Positions 25,966 through 34,463 are shown, counted from the stretch's first letter. The stretch: 64,000 nt of DNA from Kocuria sp. (GCF_030530945.1 NZ_JAUMTZ010000001.1:30250-94249); one strand, 5' to 3'. Numbers and translations: made by a program. The notes: generated by a model from the sequence alone, not told the origin.

Positions 25966-26459
25966 GACCTGTCCTTCTCTCGGCGGACCGGATGGTGGGA
26001 CATGATGGAGATGCGGTTCGTCGTGTTGATGGTGATGGCGAGCCACTGTACCGCGGAGTACTGCTCGTCCGTCAGCGCCCCGTGGCTCACCACCTGGCAC
26101 GCGTCGCGGTCCTCCGGACCGGGTAGGCGGGTGACGGTCTCTGCCAGGGCGAGGGCCGCCTTCTCCTGCTCCGAGTACACGGCGGCGTCCTCCCACGTGG
26201 GGAGCAGGCCGCGGCGCTGGTCGCTCACTCCCGCCTTGACGGCCCGCTTGGTGTGCACGTCCAGGCAGTACGAGCAGCCGTTGATCTGGGACACGCGCAG
26301 CATCACGAGCTCCACGAGCTGGGGGTCGAGACCGGCCTGCTGCGCCTGCTCCCTGGCGGCGTTGGACAGCGCCCCGATGGCCTTCCAGGCCGCGGGGTTG
26401 GACTTGTCCAGGTAGAAGTGCAGCGGGTCCTGCGGAGTGTCGGTGCTCATACCCGGCAT
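25962..26459 (-). CDS. carboxymuconolactone decarboxylase/AhpD family protein
   Basis: A 165-residue all-helical CMD/AhpD protein. The redox-active pair is in NGCSYCLDVHTKRA (CxxC with the downstream His, about 60-73), the signature of alkylhydroperoxidase-like members. It is expected to reduce peroxides or act as a thiol oxidoreductase in the cytoplasm. ATG 26459 or 26450 may be the start; neither has a strong ribosome binding site. Its stop overlaps the pirin start (ATGA), linking the two in an oxidative-stress-type unit. Confidence 0.83.
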   Translation of the reverse strand: MPGMSTDTPQDPLHFYLDKSNPAAWKAIGALSNAAREQAQQAGLDPQLVELVMLRVSQINGCSYCLDVHTKRAVKAGVSDQRRGLLPTWEDAAVYSEQEKAALALAETVTRLPGPEDRDACQVVSHGALTDEQYSAVQWLAITINTTNRISIMSHHPVRREKDRS

Positions 26460-26539
26460 GATGTCAGATCCGCGGGACCTCCCGGGCTCGGGCGATCACC
26501 CCGCGCAGCCTCGCGTCCCCGGCCATGTCGTCGCGCGTC

Positions 26540-26580
26540 GCAGGGGCTTCGTGCTGGCCCGGCCAGCACGAAGCCCCTGC
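26540..26580. repeat. 41-base perfect palindrome between divergent genes
   Basis: Arms of 20 bases (26540-26559 and 26561-26580; outer sequence GCAGGGGCTTCGTGCTGGCC) pair perfectly around a single C. It lies between the divergent AhpD-like and aztD genes, 81 bases from one start and 91 from the other. A normal terminator for either gene is not expected there. It could terminate a short transcript or act as a hairpin element. No T tract follows. Confidence 0.7.
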
Positions 26581-26636
26581 CTGCGGCGTGGGCGGCATCG
26601 AGGTGCGCGGCGGCAGCAGTTCTTAGCACGCCTAGA

Positions 26637-26664
26637 TGAAAATGAGTCTTATTACGTTTAACCT
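26637..26664 (+). promoter_or_regulatory. Zur-like box and leaderless promoter of aztD
   Basis: TGAAAATGAGTCTTA (26637-26651) matches the left half and centre of the actinobacterial Zur operator TGAAAATGATTTTCA; the right half is degenerate (four of seven). It overlaps the -35 zone of TAACCT (26659-26664), which lies six bases before ATG 26671. Zinc-dependent repression is therefore predicted. The motif is read by eye against a consensus from memory. Confidence 0.6.
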
Positions 26665-26670
26665 GCCGTC

Positions 26671-28059
26671 ATGCGCAGACCAGCCAATGCCCCTCTGTCC
26701 CCCGAGCGCCCCTCCACAGCGCGGAGACCTGCCGTCCGCACAACCCGCATCCCCCTCTCCCTGGCCTCCCTGGGGGTGGCCGCCCTGGTGCTGAGCGGGT
26801 GCGCGCAGGGCGACGGTGCGGCGTCGCCCTCCGCGTCCGTGAACGGGACCACGAGTGCGCGCGCCAAGGGCACCGAGGTCCAGGGCCTCGCCCCGCGCGC
26901 CGTGCTCTCCTACGACGGCGGTCTGCTCACCGTGGACACCAAGACCGGGGAGGTGGTGGAGGACGTCAAGCAGGACGGCTTCCTGCGCCTGAACAACGCC
27001 GGTGACGGCCGGCACGTGATGGTCTCGGACGGGGACCGGTTCCGGGTCTTCGACACGGGCCTGGAGGCCGTGCCCCACGGGGACCACCACCACTACTACG
27101 AGTCCGACCCGGCACTCACCCAGCGCACCTTTGACGCTCCCCACGCGGGGCACGTGGTGCTCCACGACGGGAAGACCACGCTGTTCGGCGACGGGGACGG
27201 GTCCATCCAGACCTTCGCCTCGGACGCGCTGAAGAAGGAGGGTGAGCCGGAGGTGGCGAGGAAGAAGACCGAGGCCCCGCACCACGGCGTGGCGCTGGAG
27301 CTCTCCGACGGCACCCTTCTCACCACCCAGGGCACCGAGGACGAGCGGCACACCGTGCAGGTGCTGCACGGGGACGGCTCCGTGAAGGCCGAGACGACCG
27401 ACTGCCCGGGCGTCCACGGGGAGGCCGCCGCGGCCCCGGGCCGGCACACGGACACCGTGGTGGTGGGCTGCGAGAACGGGCCCGTGGTCTACCGGGACGG
27501 GGCGTTCCACAAGATCCCGGTCAAGGACGCCTACGCGCGCTCCGGAAACCTGGCGGGCTCCGAGACGTCCCCGGTGGTGCTGGGGGACTACAAGGTGGAC
27601 AAGGACGCCGAGCAGGAGCGCCCCACCCGTGTGGCCCTGTTCGACACCGCCCACGGCACCCACAAGCTCGTGGAGCTGGGCTCCTCCTACTGGTTCCGCT
27701 CCCTGGCCCGCGGTCCCCGTGGGGAGGGGCTGGTGCTGACCTACGACGGGAAGCTGAACGTGGTGGACCAGGACACCGGTGCGGTCACCCGTCGGATCGA
27801 CGTGATCGAGCCGTGGCGGGAGAAGGCGGACTGGCAGCAGCCGGGTCCCGCCGTGAAGGTGGCCGGCGGCAACGCCTACGTCACGGACGCGGAGAACAGG
27901 AAGCTGCACGTGGTGGACCTCGCCAAGGGCCAGGTGGTCCGCAGCATCGACCTGCCGCAGACCCCGGTGGAGCTCGCGGTGACCACGGGCAGATCGGAGA
28001 CGCGGGAGCGCGGTGCGGGGGCGACGTCGTCCGCGTCCCCCCACGGGGGCGGCCACTGA
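26671..28059 (+). CDS. aztD: AztD-like periplasmic zinc metallochaperone (orphan)
   Basis: A 462-residue exported protein with a lipobox-like SGC (Cys about 46) after a basic N-terminus. It has a beta-propeller-like body with repeating D-G-K/T turns. AztD binds zinc outside the membrane and passes it to the solute-binding protein AztC of the AztABC importer. The His-rich loop HGDHHHYYESD (about 131-141), APHHGVALELSDG (about 203-215) and a C-terminal HGGGH fit this family. In other bacteria aztD sits with aztABC; no zinc ABC gene is present in this window. It is leaderless and under a Zur-like box, and ends in a hairpin. Confidence 0.82.
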   Translation: MRRPANAPLSPERPSTARRPAVRTTRIPLSLASLGVAALVLSGCAQGDGAASPSASVNGTTSARAKGTEVQGLAPRAVLSYDGGLLTVDTKTGEVVEDVKQDGFLRLNNAGDGRHVMVSDGDRFRVFDTGLEAVPHGDHHHYYESDPALTQRTFDAPHAGHVVLHDGKTTLFGDGDGSIQTFASDALKKEGEPEVARKKTEAPHHGVALELSDGTLLTTQGTEDERHTVQVLHGDGSVKAETTDCPGVHGEAAAAPGRHTDTVVVGCENGPVVYRDGAFHKIPVKDAYARSGNLAGSETSPVVLGDYKVDKDAEQERPTRVALFDTAHGTHKLVELGSSYWFRSLARGPRGEGLVLTYDGKLNVVDQDTGAVTRRIDVIEPWREKADWQQPGPAVKVAGGNAYVTDAENRKLHVVDLAKGQVVRSIDLPQTPVELAVTTGRSETRERGAGATSSASPHGGGH

Positions 28060-28089
28060 GCGCGCACGGCCGTGGAGCGGGCGTGACCT

Positions 28090-28128
28090 GCCGCCCGGCG
28101 CGCCGCGGGACCGGCGCTGCCGGGCGGC
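28090..28128 (+). terminator. hairpin downstream of aztD
   Basis: GCCGCCCGGC (28090-28099) and GCCGGGCGGC (28119-28128) are perfect 10-bp arms; the loop contains further self-complementary GC sequence. Confidence 0.55.
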
Positions 28129-28167
28129 GCGCCGGACTGCTGCGGGCTGCGACGGGGTGTCACGGGG

Positions 28168-28196
28168 TTCATAAATGAACGAGGGTCATTTACAGT
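28168..28196 (+). promoter_or_regulatory. promoter and TetR-type operator of the aminobutyraldehyde dehydrogenase gene
   Basis: TTCATA (28168-28173) and TACAGT (28191-28196), 17 bases apart, form a promoter. A 21-base inverted repeat TAAATGA-N7-TCATTTA (28172-28192) fills the spacer. Its core ATGAA-N5-GTCAT (28175-28189) recurs as ATGAA-N5-TTCAT at 30524-30538 in front of the oxidase operon. The TetR regulator encoded between them is the likely ligand-responsive repressor of both. Confidence 0.65.
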
Positions 28197-28289
28197 GATC
28201 GGTACGACATTCCGGCCGGTGGACCGGGCCCGCGATCCGGGGTCCGCGACCCGGCCCGGAGACCCGCCGCCCCGGCAAGGAGATTCCCC

Positions 28290-29723
28290 ATGGCCGACAC
28301 ACTCCAGAACTACATCAACGGGCAGTTCGTCCCGGCGCACGGACAGAGGACCATCGAGATCGTGAACCCCTCGGACGGGTCCGTGGTGGCCGTGTCCCCC
28401 GTCTCGGACGAGCAGGACGTGGACGCCGCATTCGAGGCCGCCTCCGCCGCCGCGAAGACCTGGCGCAGGAGCACCCCGGGAGAGCGCCAGGCGGCCCTGC
28501 TGAAGCTGGCCGACGCCATGGAGGCCCACTCGGACGAGCTCGTGGAGGCGCAGCACCGCAACACCGGCCAGCCCCGTGCACAGATCGCGGGCGAGGAGGT
28601 GGCCGCCGGCGCCGACAACCTGCGGTTCTTCGCCGGTGCGGCGCGCACCCTGGAGGGCAAGGCCGCGATGGAGTACATGTCCGAGCACACCTCGTACATC
28701 CGCCGGGAGCCGGTGGGCGTGGTGGCCCAGGTGTCCCCGTGGAACTACCCCCTGCTGATGGGCATCTGGAAGATCGGCCCCGCGCTGGCGGCGGGCAACA
28801 CCATCGTGCTCAAGCCCAGCGACACCACCCCCGAGTCCACCCTGGTGCTCGCGCGCCTGGCCGGGGAGATCCTCCCCGCGGGTGTGCTGAACGTGGTCCT
28901 GGGGGACGGCGGCACGGGCGGTCTCATGACCGGGCACCGCACCCCCGCCATGGTCTCCATCACCGGGTCCGTGCGGGCGGGCCGCGCCGTGGCGAAGAAC
29001 GCCGCGGAGGGCCTCAAGCGCGCGCACCTGGAGCTGGGCGGCAAGGCCCCGGCCGTGGTCTTCGCGGACGCGGACCTGGAGCGCACCGCCCAGCAGCTCG
29101 TGGAGTTCGGCACGTTCAACGCCGGCCAGGACTGCACGGCGATCACCCGCGTCCTGGTGGAGGACTCCGTCCACGACGAGCTCGTGCGGCTGCTCGTGAA
29201 GAACGCCGAGGCCACCGTCACTGGGGATGCGGACGAGTCCAAGAACGCGTACGGCCCGCTGAACAACGTGCGCCACTACCAGGACGTGTGCTCCAAGCTG
29301 GAGAACGTCCCCGCCCACGCCACCGTGGAGACCGGCGGCAGGCCCGTGCCCGGCACCGAGGGCTTCTTCATCGAGCCCACCATCATCACCGGCGTCCACC
29401 AGGACGACGATCTGGTGCAGGAGGAGACCTTCGGCCCGGTGCTCACGGTCCAGAAGTTCTCCACCGAGGAGGAGGCCGTGGAGCTCGCCAACGACGTCCC
29501 CTACGCCCTGGCCTCCAGCGTGTGGACCTCCGACCACGGGACCGCCATGCGCGTGAGCCGTGACCTGGACTTCGGGTGCGTGTGGGTCAACACCCACGTG
29601 ATGCTCGTGTCCGAGATGCCGCACGGCGGCTTCAAGGACTCCGGCTACGGCAAGGACCTCTCGCTGTACTCCGTGGAGGAGTACACGCGGGTGAAGCACG
29701 TGATGCACGCCCTGGACGTCTGA
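28290..29723 (+). CDS. gamma-aminobutyraldehyde dehydrogenase (aldehyde dehydrogenase family)
   Basis: A 477-residue NAD(P)-dependent aldehyde dehydrogenase predicted to oxidise 4-aminobutanal, the product of putrescine oxidase, to GABA. Visible features are SPWNYPLLMGIWKIGPALAA (about 149-168), the NAD site SITGSVRAGR (about 228-237), the general-base glutamate in LELGGKAPAVVF (about 249-260) and the catalytic cysteine in NAGQDCTA (about 278-285). GQDC rather than GQVC is typical of the PatD/aminobutyraldehyde type. AAGGAG lies eight bases before ATG 28290. It is convergent with the TetR gene and shares an operator-like sequence with the oxidase operon. Confidence 0.9.
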   Translation: MADTLQNYINGQFVPAHGQRTIEIVNPSDGSVVAVSPVSDEQDVDAAFEAASAAAKTWRRSTPGERQAALLKLADAMEAHSDELVEAQHRNTGQPRAQIAGEEVAAGADNLRFFAGAARTLEGKAAMEYMSEHTSYIRREPVGVVAQVSPWNYPLLMGIWKIGPALAAGNTIVLKPSDTTPESTLVLARLAGEILPAGVLNVVLGDGGTGGLMTGHRTPAMVSITGSVRAGRAVAKNAAEGLKRAHLELGGKAPAVVFADADLERTAQQLVEFGTFNAGQDCTAITRVLVEDSVHDELVRLLVKNAEATVTGDADESKNAYGPLNNVRHYQDVCSKLENVPAHATVETGGRPVPGTEGFFIEPTIITGVHQDDDLVQEETFGPVLTVQKFSTEEEAVELANDVPYALASSVWTSDHGTAMRVSRDLDFGCVWVNTHVMLVSEMPHGGFKDSGYGKDLSLYSVEEYTRVKHVMHALDV

Positions 29724-29726
29724 GCC

Positions 29727-29737
29727 GGGGGGGGGGG
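29727..29737. repeat. poly-G tract of 11
   Basis: Eleven consecutive G residues lie in the 21-base gap between the convergent dehydrogenase and TetR genes. Such runs are prone to slippage and sequencing error. Confidence 0.9.
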
Positions 29738-29744
29738 CGCTGTG

Positions 29745-30446
29745 TCAGGGCTGCTCGCCCCGGTGCAGCGCCTCCAGCCGCAGGCGGAAGCCGGCCAGCA
29801 GGCTGCGCAGCCCCGCGTGGAAGGCGGCGTCCGCGCCGGAACCGACCTCCGGGGCGGCGTCGCCGTCCTGCAGCAGCAGGTCTCGGTGGGCCACCGCGGC
29901 GGAGAAGACGGGGGCGAGCTCGTGAAGCTCGCCGGGGTCGAAGATGGTCTCCGGGGCCGTGGCGTCGTACGCGGCGCCGAAGACCAGCGACTCCACCGCG
30001 ACCACCGCGTTCACCACCCACGACACGGGCCACCCGGCCCGGGCCAGTCCGGCGGCCACGCTCTCGTACATGGTCAGCGTGTGCGGGGAGTCGGCCACCG
30101 GCAGCACCGTCATCACCGGGATCAGCGGGATGTGGCGGGAGTAGACCTCCCGGTAGGAGCGGGCCCACCGCTCCAGCGCCACCTCCCAGTCCTCGGTCTC
30201 GAAGGCGGAGCAGTCGATCTCCCTGTTCACCCGGTCCTGGACCAGGATCATGATGTCCCGTTTGGAGCCCACGTGGTTGTACAGCGCAGACGCCGAGACC
30301 CCGAGCCGCCGGGCCAGGGCGGCCATGGTCAGCTCGCGGTGGCCCCGCTCCTGGATCATGGCCACGGCCGCCGTGGCGATCTTGCGCTGCGTGAGCACCG
30401 GGCTGCGCGGTCTCCCACGGCGGCGCACGGGGGGTTCCTGCTCCAC
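29745..30446 (-). CDS. TetR/AcrR family regulator of the putrescine module
   Basis: A 233-residue TetR repressor. A basic tail RRRGRPRSP is followed by the HTH (AATAAVAMIQERGHRELTMAA region), with recognition helix ARRLGVSASALYNHVGSKRD at about 43-62. The ligand domain is of the TetR_C type with many His and acidic residues, suited to a polyamine or aldehyde ligand. It is divergent from the oxidase operon, with a 15-base inverted repeat in the gap, and convergent with the dehydrogenase, whose promoter carries the same repeat. The role as putrescine-responsive repressor is inferred from this context. Confidence 0.85.
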   Translation of the reverse strand: MEQEPPVRRRGRPRSPVLTQRKIATAAVAMIQERGHRELTMAALARRLGVSASALYNHVGSKRDIMILVQDRVNREIDCSAFETEDWEVALERWARSYREVYSRHIPLIPVMTVLPVADSPHTLTMYESVAAGLARAGWPVSWVVNAVVAVESLVFGAAYDATAPETIFDPGELHELAPVFSAAVAHRDLLLQDGDAAPEVGSGADAAFHAGLRSLLAGFRLRLEALHRGEQP

Positions 30447-30523
30447 CGGTCCTCCTCCTCGTTCGCGGATCCCGCGGGCTGACGCCCCGACGGGAGTGCC
30501 CGATCTCGGCGCACCCGCCGAAA

Positions 30524-30538
30524 ATGAACACCCTTCAT
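30524..30538. promoter_or_regulatory. TetR-type operator in front of the putrescine oxidase operon
   Basis: ATGAA-CACCC-TTCAT has perfect 5-base arms and lies between the divergent TetR and oxidase starts, 21 bases upstream of ATG 30560. It overlaps a putative -10 (CATATT). It matches the core of the repeat at 28175-28189. Confidence 0.65.
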
Positions 30539-30559
30539 ATTTACCCGAAAGGAACTGAG

Positions 30560-32020
30560 ATGTCCGAACAGCGAACCGTAGGATCCCCCGAGGCGATCGA
30601 GCGCGACGTGGTGGTGGTGGGCGCCGGGCCCGCCGGTCTCATGGCCGCCCGCCGGCTCTCCCAGGCCGGGAAGTCCGTGGCCGTGCTGGAAGCACGTGAC
30701 CGCGTGGGCGGGCGCACCTGGTCCAACGTGGTGGACGGCGCCTTCCTGGAGATCGGCGGCCAGTGGATCTCCCCGGACCAGACCGAGCTGCTGTCCCTGG
30801 TGGACGAGCTGGGGCTGCAGAGCTTCCCCCGCTACCGCGAGGGCAAGGCCGTGTACATCGCCCCGGACGGCACCCGCCACCTCTACGACGGGCACATGTT
30901 CCCAGCCGGGGAGAGCACCCAGAACGAGATGGACCGCCTGATCCACCTCATGGACGAGCTCGCGCATGAGATCGGTGCCAAAGAGCCGTGGGCGCACCCC
31001 AGGGCCCGCGAGCTGGACACCGTCTCCTTCCGCGACTGGCTGCGCCAGAACTCGGACGACGAGGAGGCCTGCAACAACATCGGCATCTTCATCGCCGGGG
31101 GCATGCTCACCAAGCCCTCCCACGCGTTCTCCGCGCTGCAGGCTGTGCTCATGGCCGCCTCCGCCGGGTCCTTCTCCAACCTGGTGGACGAGGACTTCAT
31201 CCTGGACCGCCGCGTGGTGGGCGGCATGCAGTCCGTGTCCGTGACCATGGCCGAGCAGCTGGGCGTGGACGCCGGAACGGACGTGGTCACCGCGGACCCG
31301 GGCGCCACCGTGTTCCTCAACTCCCCGGTGCGCACCATCCAGTGGGCCGGTGAGGGCGAGACCTACGAGGAGCACGACCCGGACTTCCAGGTCCGCGTGT
31401 TCTCGGACCGGGTGACTGTCAAGGCCAAGGACGTGGTGGTGGCCGTGCCGCCGAACCTCTACTCCCGGATCTCCTTCGAGCCGCCGCTGCCCCGGGCCCA
31501 GCACCAGATGCACCAGCACCAGTCGCTGGGCATCGTGATCAAGATCCACGCGGTGTACGAGACCCCGTTCTGGCGGGAGAAGGGCCTGTCCGGCACCGGC
31601 TTCGGCGCGCGCGAGCTGTCGCAGGAGGTCTACGACAACACCAACCACGAGGACGAGCGCGGCACGCTGGTGGGCTTCGTCTCGGACGAGAAGGCGGACG
31701 AGGTCTTCCGCCTGCCGGCCGAGGAGCGCAAGCGGCTCGTCCTGGAGTCCCTCTCGCACTACCTGGGGGAGGAAGCCCTGAACCCGGTGGTCTACTACGA
31801 GTCCGACTTCGGGTCCGAGGAGTGGACCCGCGGCGCGTACGCGGCCTCCTACGACCTGGGTGGTCTGCACCGCTACGGCGCCCTCCAGTCCGAGCCCGTG
31901 GGCCCCATCCGCTGGGCCTGCTCCGACCTCGCGGCGGAGGGCTACCAGCACGTGGACGGCGCACTGCGCCAGGGCGCGCTGGCCGCCTCCCAGATCCTGG
32001 ACGAGAGGAACGCGGGATGA
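30560..32020 (+). CDS. puo: putrescine oxidase (flavin monoamine oxidase family)
   Basis: A 486-residue FAD amine oxidase that converts putrescine, oxygen and water to 4-aminobutanal, ammonia and hydrogen peroxide. The N-terminal dinucleotide site is DVVVVGAGPAGLMAARRLSQ, followed by EARDRVGGRTWSNVVDG and the flavin-contact region EIGGQWISPDQTEL. These stretches closely resemble the Kocuria rosea/Micrococcus rubens enzyme as I remember it. The C-terminal FAD segment includes YQHVDGALRQG. ATG 30560 has AAAGGAAC upstream; the in-frame ATG 30524 lies inside the operator and is not favoured. Its stop overlaps the next start (ATGA), so it heads a three-gene coupled operon. Confidence 0.9.
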   Translation: MSEQRTVGSPEAIERDVVVVGAGPAGLMAARRLSQAGKSVAVLEARDRVGGRTWSNVVDGAFLEIGGQWISPDQTELLSLVDELGLQSFPRYREGKAVYIAPDGTRHLYDGHMFPAGESTQNEMDRLIHLMDELAHEIGAKEPWAHPRARELDTVSFRDWLRQNSDDEEACNNIGIFIAGGMLTKPSHAFSALQAVLMAASAGSFSNLVDEDFILDRRVVGGMQSVSVTMAEQLGVDAGTDVVTADPGATVFLNSPVRTIQWAGEGETYEEHDPDFQVRVFSDRVTVKAKDVVVAVPPNLYSRISFEPPLPRAQHQMHQHQSLGIVIKIHAVYETPFWREKGLSGTGFGARELSQEVYDNTNHEDERGTLVGFVSDEKADEVFRLPAEERKRLVLESLSHYLGEEALNPVVYYESDFGSEEWTRGAYAASYDLGGLHRYGALQSEPVGPIRWACSDLAAEGYQHVDGALRQGALAASQILDERNAG

Positions 32021-32949
32021 CCCCCGGGACCTCGCAGGGGCGGGCATCCGGGGCCGGTGCGTCCCGGCTGCCCGCGGCCGGGCCCGCGATGCGCTACGTG
32101 GTGGGCTACGGCGCGGACAAGCGCAGCAGGGATGCGGTGCGCCTGGGCGTGGCCCTGGCCCGGGCGTTCCACGCGGAGCTGGAGATCGTGTGCGTCCTGC
32201 GCACCGACGACCCCTTCAGCACCACCTACCCGCCGGTCGGTGACATCACGCCCATGATGCGCACGCAGGCCTCGTCCTGGCTGCGCGACGCCGCCGCACT
32301 CGTTCCGGAGGACGTCACCGCCCGCACCCACATCCGCCGCTCGCCGTCCGTGGCCGAAGGGCTCACGGACGCCGTGCAGGAGTTCCACGCCGGGATGCTG
32401 GTGGTGGGGGCCGCAGCGGGCAAGTACACCGCACAGTTCTCCGTGGGCCCCGTGGCCGACACCCTGCTCCACCGCGCACCCGTGCCCGTGGCGCTGGCAC
32501 CCCGCGGCTACAAGGGGGAGCAGCCCATCACCCGGCTCTACACCGGTGTGGGCGCCCGCCCCGGGGCTCAGCAGGTCCTCCGGGAGTCCCAGGAGGCCGT
32601 GCGCCGCGGGGGCCAGGAGCTGGTGCTGCTCAGCTTCCTGCCGCTGGACCAGGTGGCGGACGAGCCCCACTCCGCCATCGCGGCCACGGAGACCATGCTC
32701 CGGGAGACGGCGCGTACCGTGTCCCCCGAGCACCCCGTGAGCGTGCACGTGGCCACCGGCAAGAACCTCAAGCGCACCGTCACGGACATGGACTGGGCCC
32801 CCGGCTCCGTCCTGTTCGTGGGCTCCTCCCGGCTCGCCCAGAACCGGCAGCTCTTCCTGGGCACCACCGCGGCACGCGTGCTGCGGCACCTGCCCGTGCC
32901 CATGATCGTGCTGCCCCCTGCGGCAGACCCTGCCAAGGAGGACGCATGA
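32017..32949 (+). CDS. tandem universal stress protein in the putrescine operon
   Basis: A 310-residue protein made of two UspA folds (about 25-160 and 170-300). ATP-loop remnants are GAAAGKYTAQFSVGPVA in the first half and GSSRLAQNRQLFLGTTAARV in the second; both deviate from G-x2-G-x9-G-S/T. Its start overlaps the puo stop and its own stop overlaps the permease start, both as ATGA, so all three are translationally coupled. Pairing of a USP with an APC permease is common in actinobacteria and suggests transport regulation. Protection against oxidase-generated peroxide is an alternative idea. Confidence 0.85.
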   Translation: MTPGTSQGRASGAGASRLPAAGPAMRYVVGYGADKRSRDAVRLGVALARAFHAELEIVCVLRTDDPFSTTYPPVGDITPMMRTQASSWLRDAAALVPEDVTARTHIRRSPSVAEGLTDAVQEFHAGMLVVGAAAGKYTAQFSVGPVADTLLHRAPVPVALAPRGYKGEQPITRLYTGVGARPGAQQVLRESQEAVRRGGQELVLLSFLPLDQVADEPHSAIAATETMLRETARTVSPEHPVSVHVATGKNLKRTVTDMDWAPGSVLFVGSSRLAQNRQLFLGTTAARVLRHLPVPMIVLPPAADPAKEDA

Positions 32950-34463
32950 GCAGCGTCGCCACAAAGAACGAGCCCTCGGGGGACGGCAAGGGGCTGAACT
33001 CCGGCTCCGTGGGACTTCTCGGCGCGGTGGTGATCGGGATGTCCTGCATCGCCCCCGCGTACACGCTCTCCGGGGCGCTCGGCCCCACCGCGGCCGCCGT
33101 GGGCACCCACCTGCCGGCCATCTTCCTGGTGGGGTTCCTGCCCATGCTGCTCGTGGCCGTGGGGTACCGGCAGCTCAACCGCGCCATGCCGGACTCCGGG
33201 ACCACGTTCACCTGGACCTCCAAGGCATTCGGGCCGTGGGTGGGGTGGATGGGCGGGTGGGGACTGCTGGCCGCCACCATCCTGGTGCTCTCCAACCTGG
33301 CAGGGATCGCCGTGGAGTTCTTCTACCTGCTGCTCGCGCAGCTCACGGGGCGGCCCGAGCTCGCGGACCTGGCGGACAACACGCTCGTGAACGTGGGGAC
33401 CTGTCTGGTCTTCATGGCGCTCGCCTGCTGGATCTCCTACCGCGGGATGGAGACCACCAAGAAGGTGCAGTACGTCCTGGTGGCCTTCCAGGTGGTCATC
33501 CTGGTGTGGTTCTCCGTGGCGGCCCTGGTCCACGTGGCCAACGGCACCGCCGCGGGCGGACTGCACCTCGACCCCGAGTGGTTCAACCCGCTGGGCGTGG
33601 GGTCCTTCTCCGCCTTTGCCGCCGGAGTCTCCCTGTCGGTGTTCATCTACTGGGGCTGGGACGTGGTGCTCACCATCAACGAGGAGACCGAGGGATCCGC
33701 CACCACCCCCGGCCGGGCGGCGCTGGCCACCATCTTCTCCATCGTGGTGCTGTACCTGCTGATCGGCGTCTCCGTGCTCAGCTTCGCCGGCCTCGGGGAC
33801 ACCGGGACGGGCCTCAACAACCCGGACATCCAGGAGAACGTGTTCGCGGCCCTCGCCGGACCGGTCATGGGCCCCGCGGCCGTCCTGCTGTCCCTCGCGG
33901 TGCTCTCCTCCTCCGCGGCGTCCCTGCAGTCCACGTTCGTCTCCCCGGCCCGCACCCTGCTGGCCATGGGGTACTACGGTGCCCTGCCCGGGCAGTTCGC
34001 CCGGATCACCCCGCGGTTCCAGTCCCCGGGCTTCGCCACGGTGGCCGCCGCCGTGATCTCCTCGGTGTTCTACGCGTTCATGCGCGTGGTCAGCGAGGAC
34101 GTGCTGTGGGACACCATCACCGCCCTGGGCATGATGGTGTGCTTCTACTACGGCATCACCGCCCTCGCCTGCGTGTGGTACTTCCGCCGGTCGTGGTTCC
34201 GCTCCGTGAAGAGCTGCCTGGTGAACTTCGCGGCCCCGCTGATCGGCGGGCTGCTGCTCCTGGTGTTCTTCGTCCGGACCTCCGTGGACTCCATGGACCC
34301 CTCCTACGGTTCCGGGTCGCAGATCGGGGGAGTGGGGCTTGTGTTCGTCCTCGGCGCCGGGATCCTGCTGCTGGGCGTCGTGGTGATGGTGACCCAGTAC
34401 TTCCGCAACCGGTCCTTCTTCCGGGAGAGCTTCGAGACCACGGAGCTGCCGGTGCTGGACTGA
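32946..34463 (+). CDS. APC family amino acid/polyamine permease, putative putrescine importer
   Basis: A 505-residue, 12-span APC superfamily permease. TM1 carries GAVVIGMSCIAPAYTLSGAL with the unwound GxG/C-type substrate loop. TM6 carries VFIYWGWDVVLTINEETEGS, where acidic residues after the helix fit a cationic substrate. It is the third gene of the coupled puo operon, so putrescine (or a related diamine) uptake is the straightforward inference. The product would deliver substrate to the oxidase and then to the dehydrogenase, yielding GABA. Confidence 0.85.
   Translation: MSSVATKNEPSGDGKGLNSGSVGLLGAVVIGMSCIAPAYTLSGALGPTAAAVGTHLPAIFLVGFLPMLLVAVGYRQLNRAMPDSGTTFTWTSKAFGPWVGWMGGWGLLAATILVLSNLAGIAVEFFYLLLAQLTGRPELADLADNTLVNVGTCLVFMALACWISYRGMETTKKVQYVLVAFQVVILVWFSVAALVHVANGTAAGGLHLDPEWFNPLGVGSFSAFAAGVSLSVFIYWGWDVVLTINEETEGSATTPGRAALATIFSIVVLYLLIGVSVLSFAGLGDTGTGLNNPDIQENVFAALAGPVMGPAAVLLSLAVLSSSAASLQSTFVSPARTLLAMGYYGALPGQFARITPRFQSPGFATVAAAVISSVFYAFMRVVSEDVLWDTITALGMMVCFYYGITALACVWYFRRSWFRSVKSCLVNFAAPLIGGLLLLVFFVRTSVDSMDPSYGSGSQIGGVGLVFVLGAGILLLGVVVMVTQYFRNRSFFRESFETTELPVLD

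Noticed and set aside
30524..30559. ATG 30524 as start of putrescine oxidase
   Set aside because: It lies inside the operator-like inverted repeat, while ATG 30560 has its own ribosome binding site and begins near the family N-terminus.
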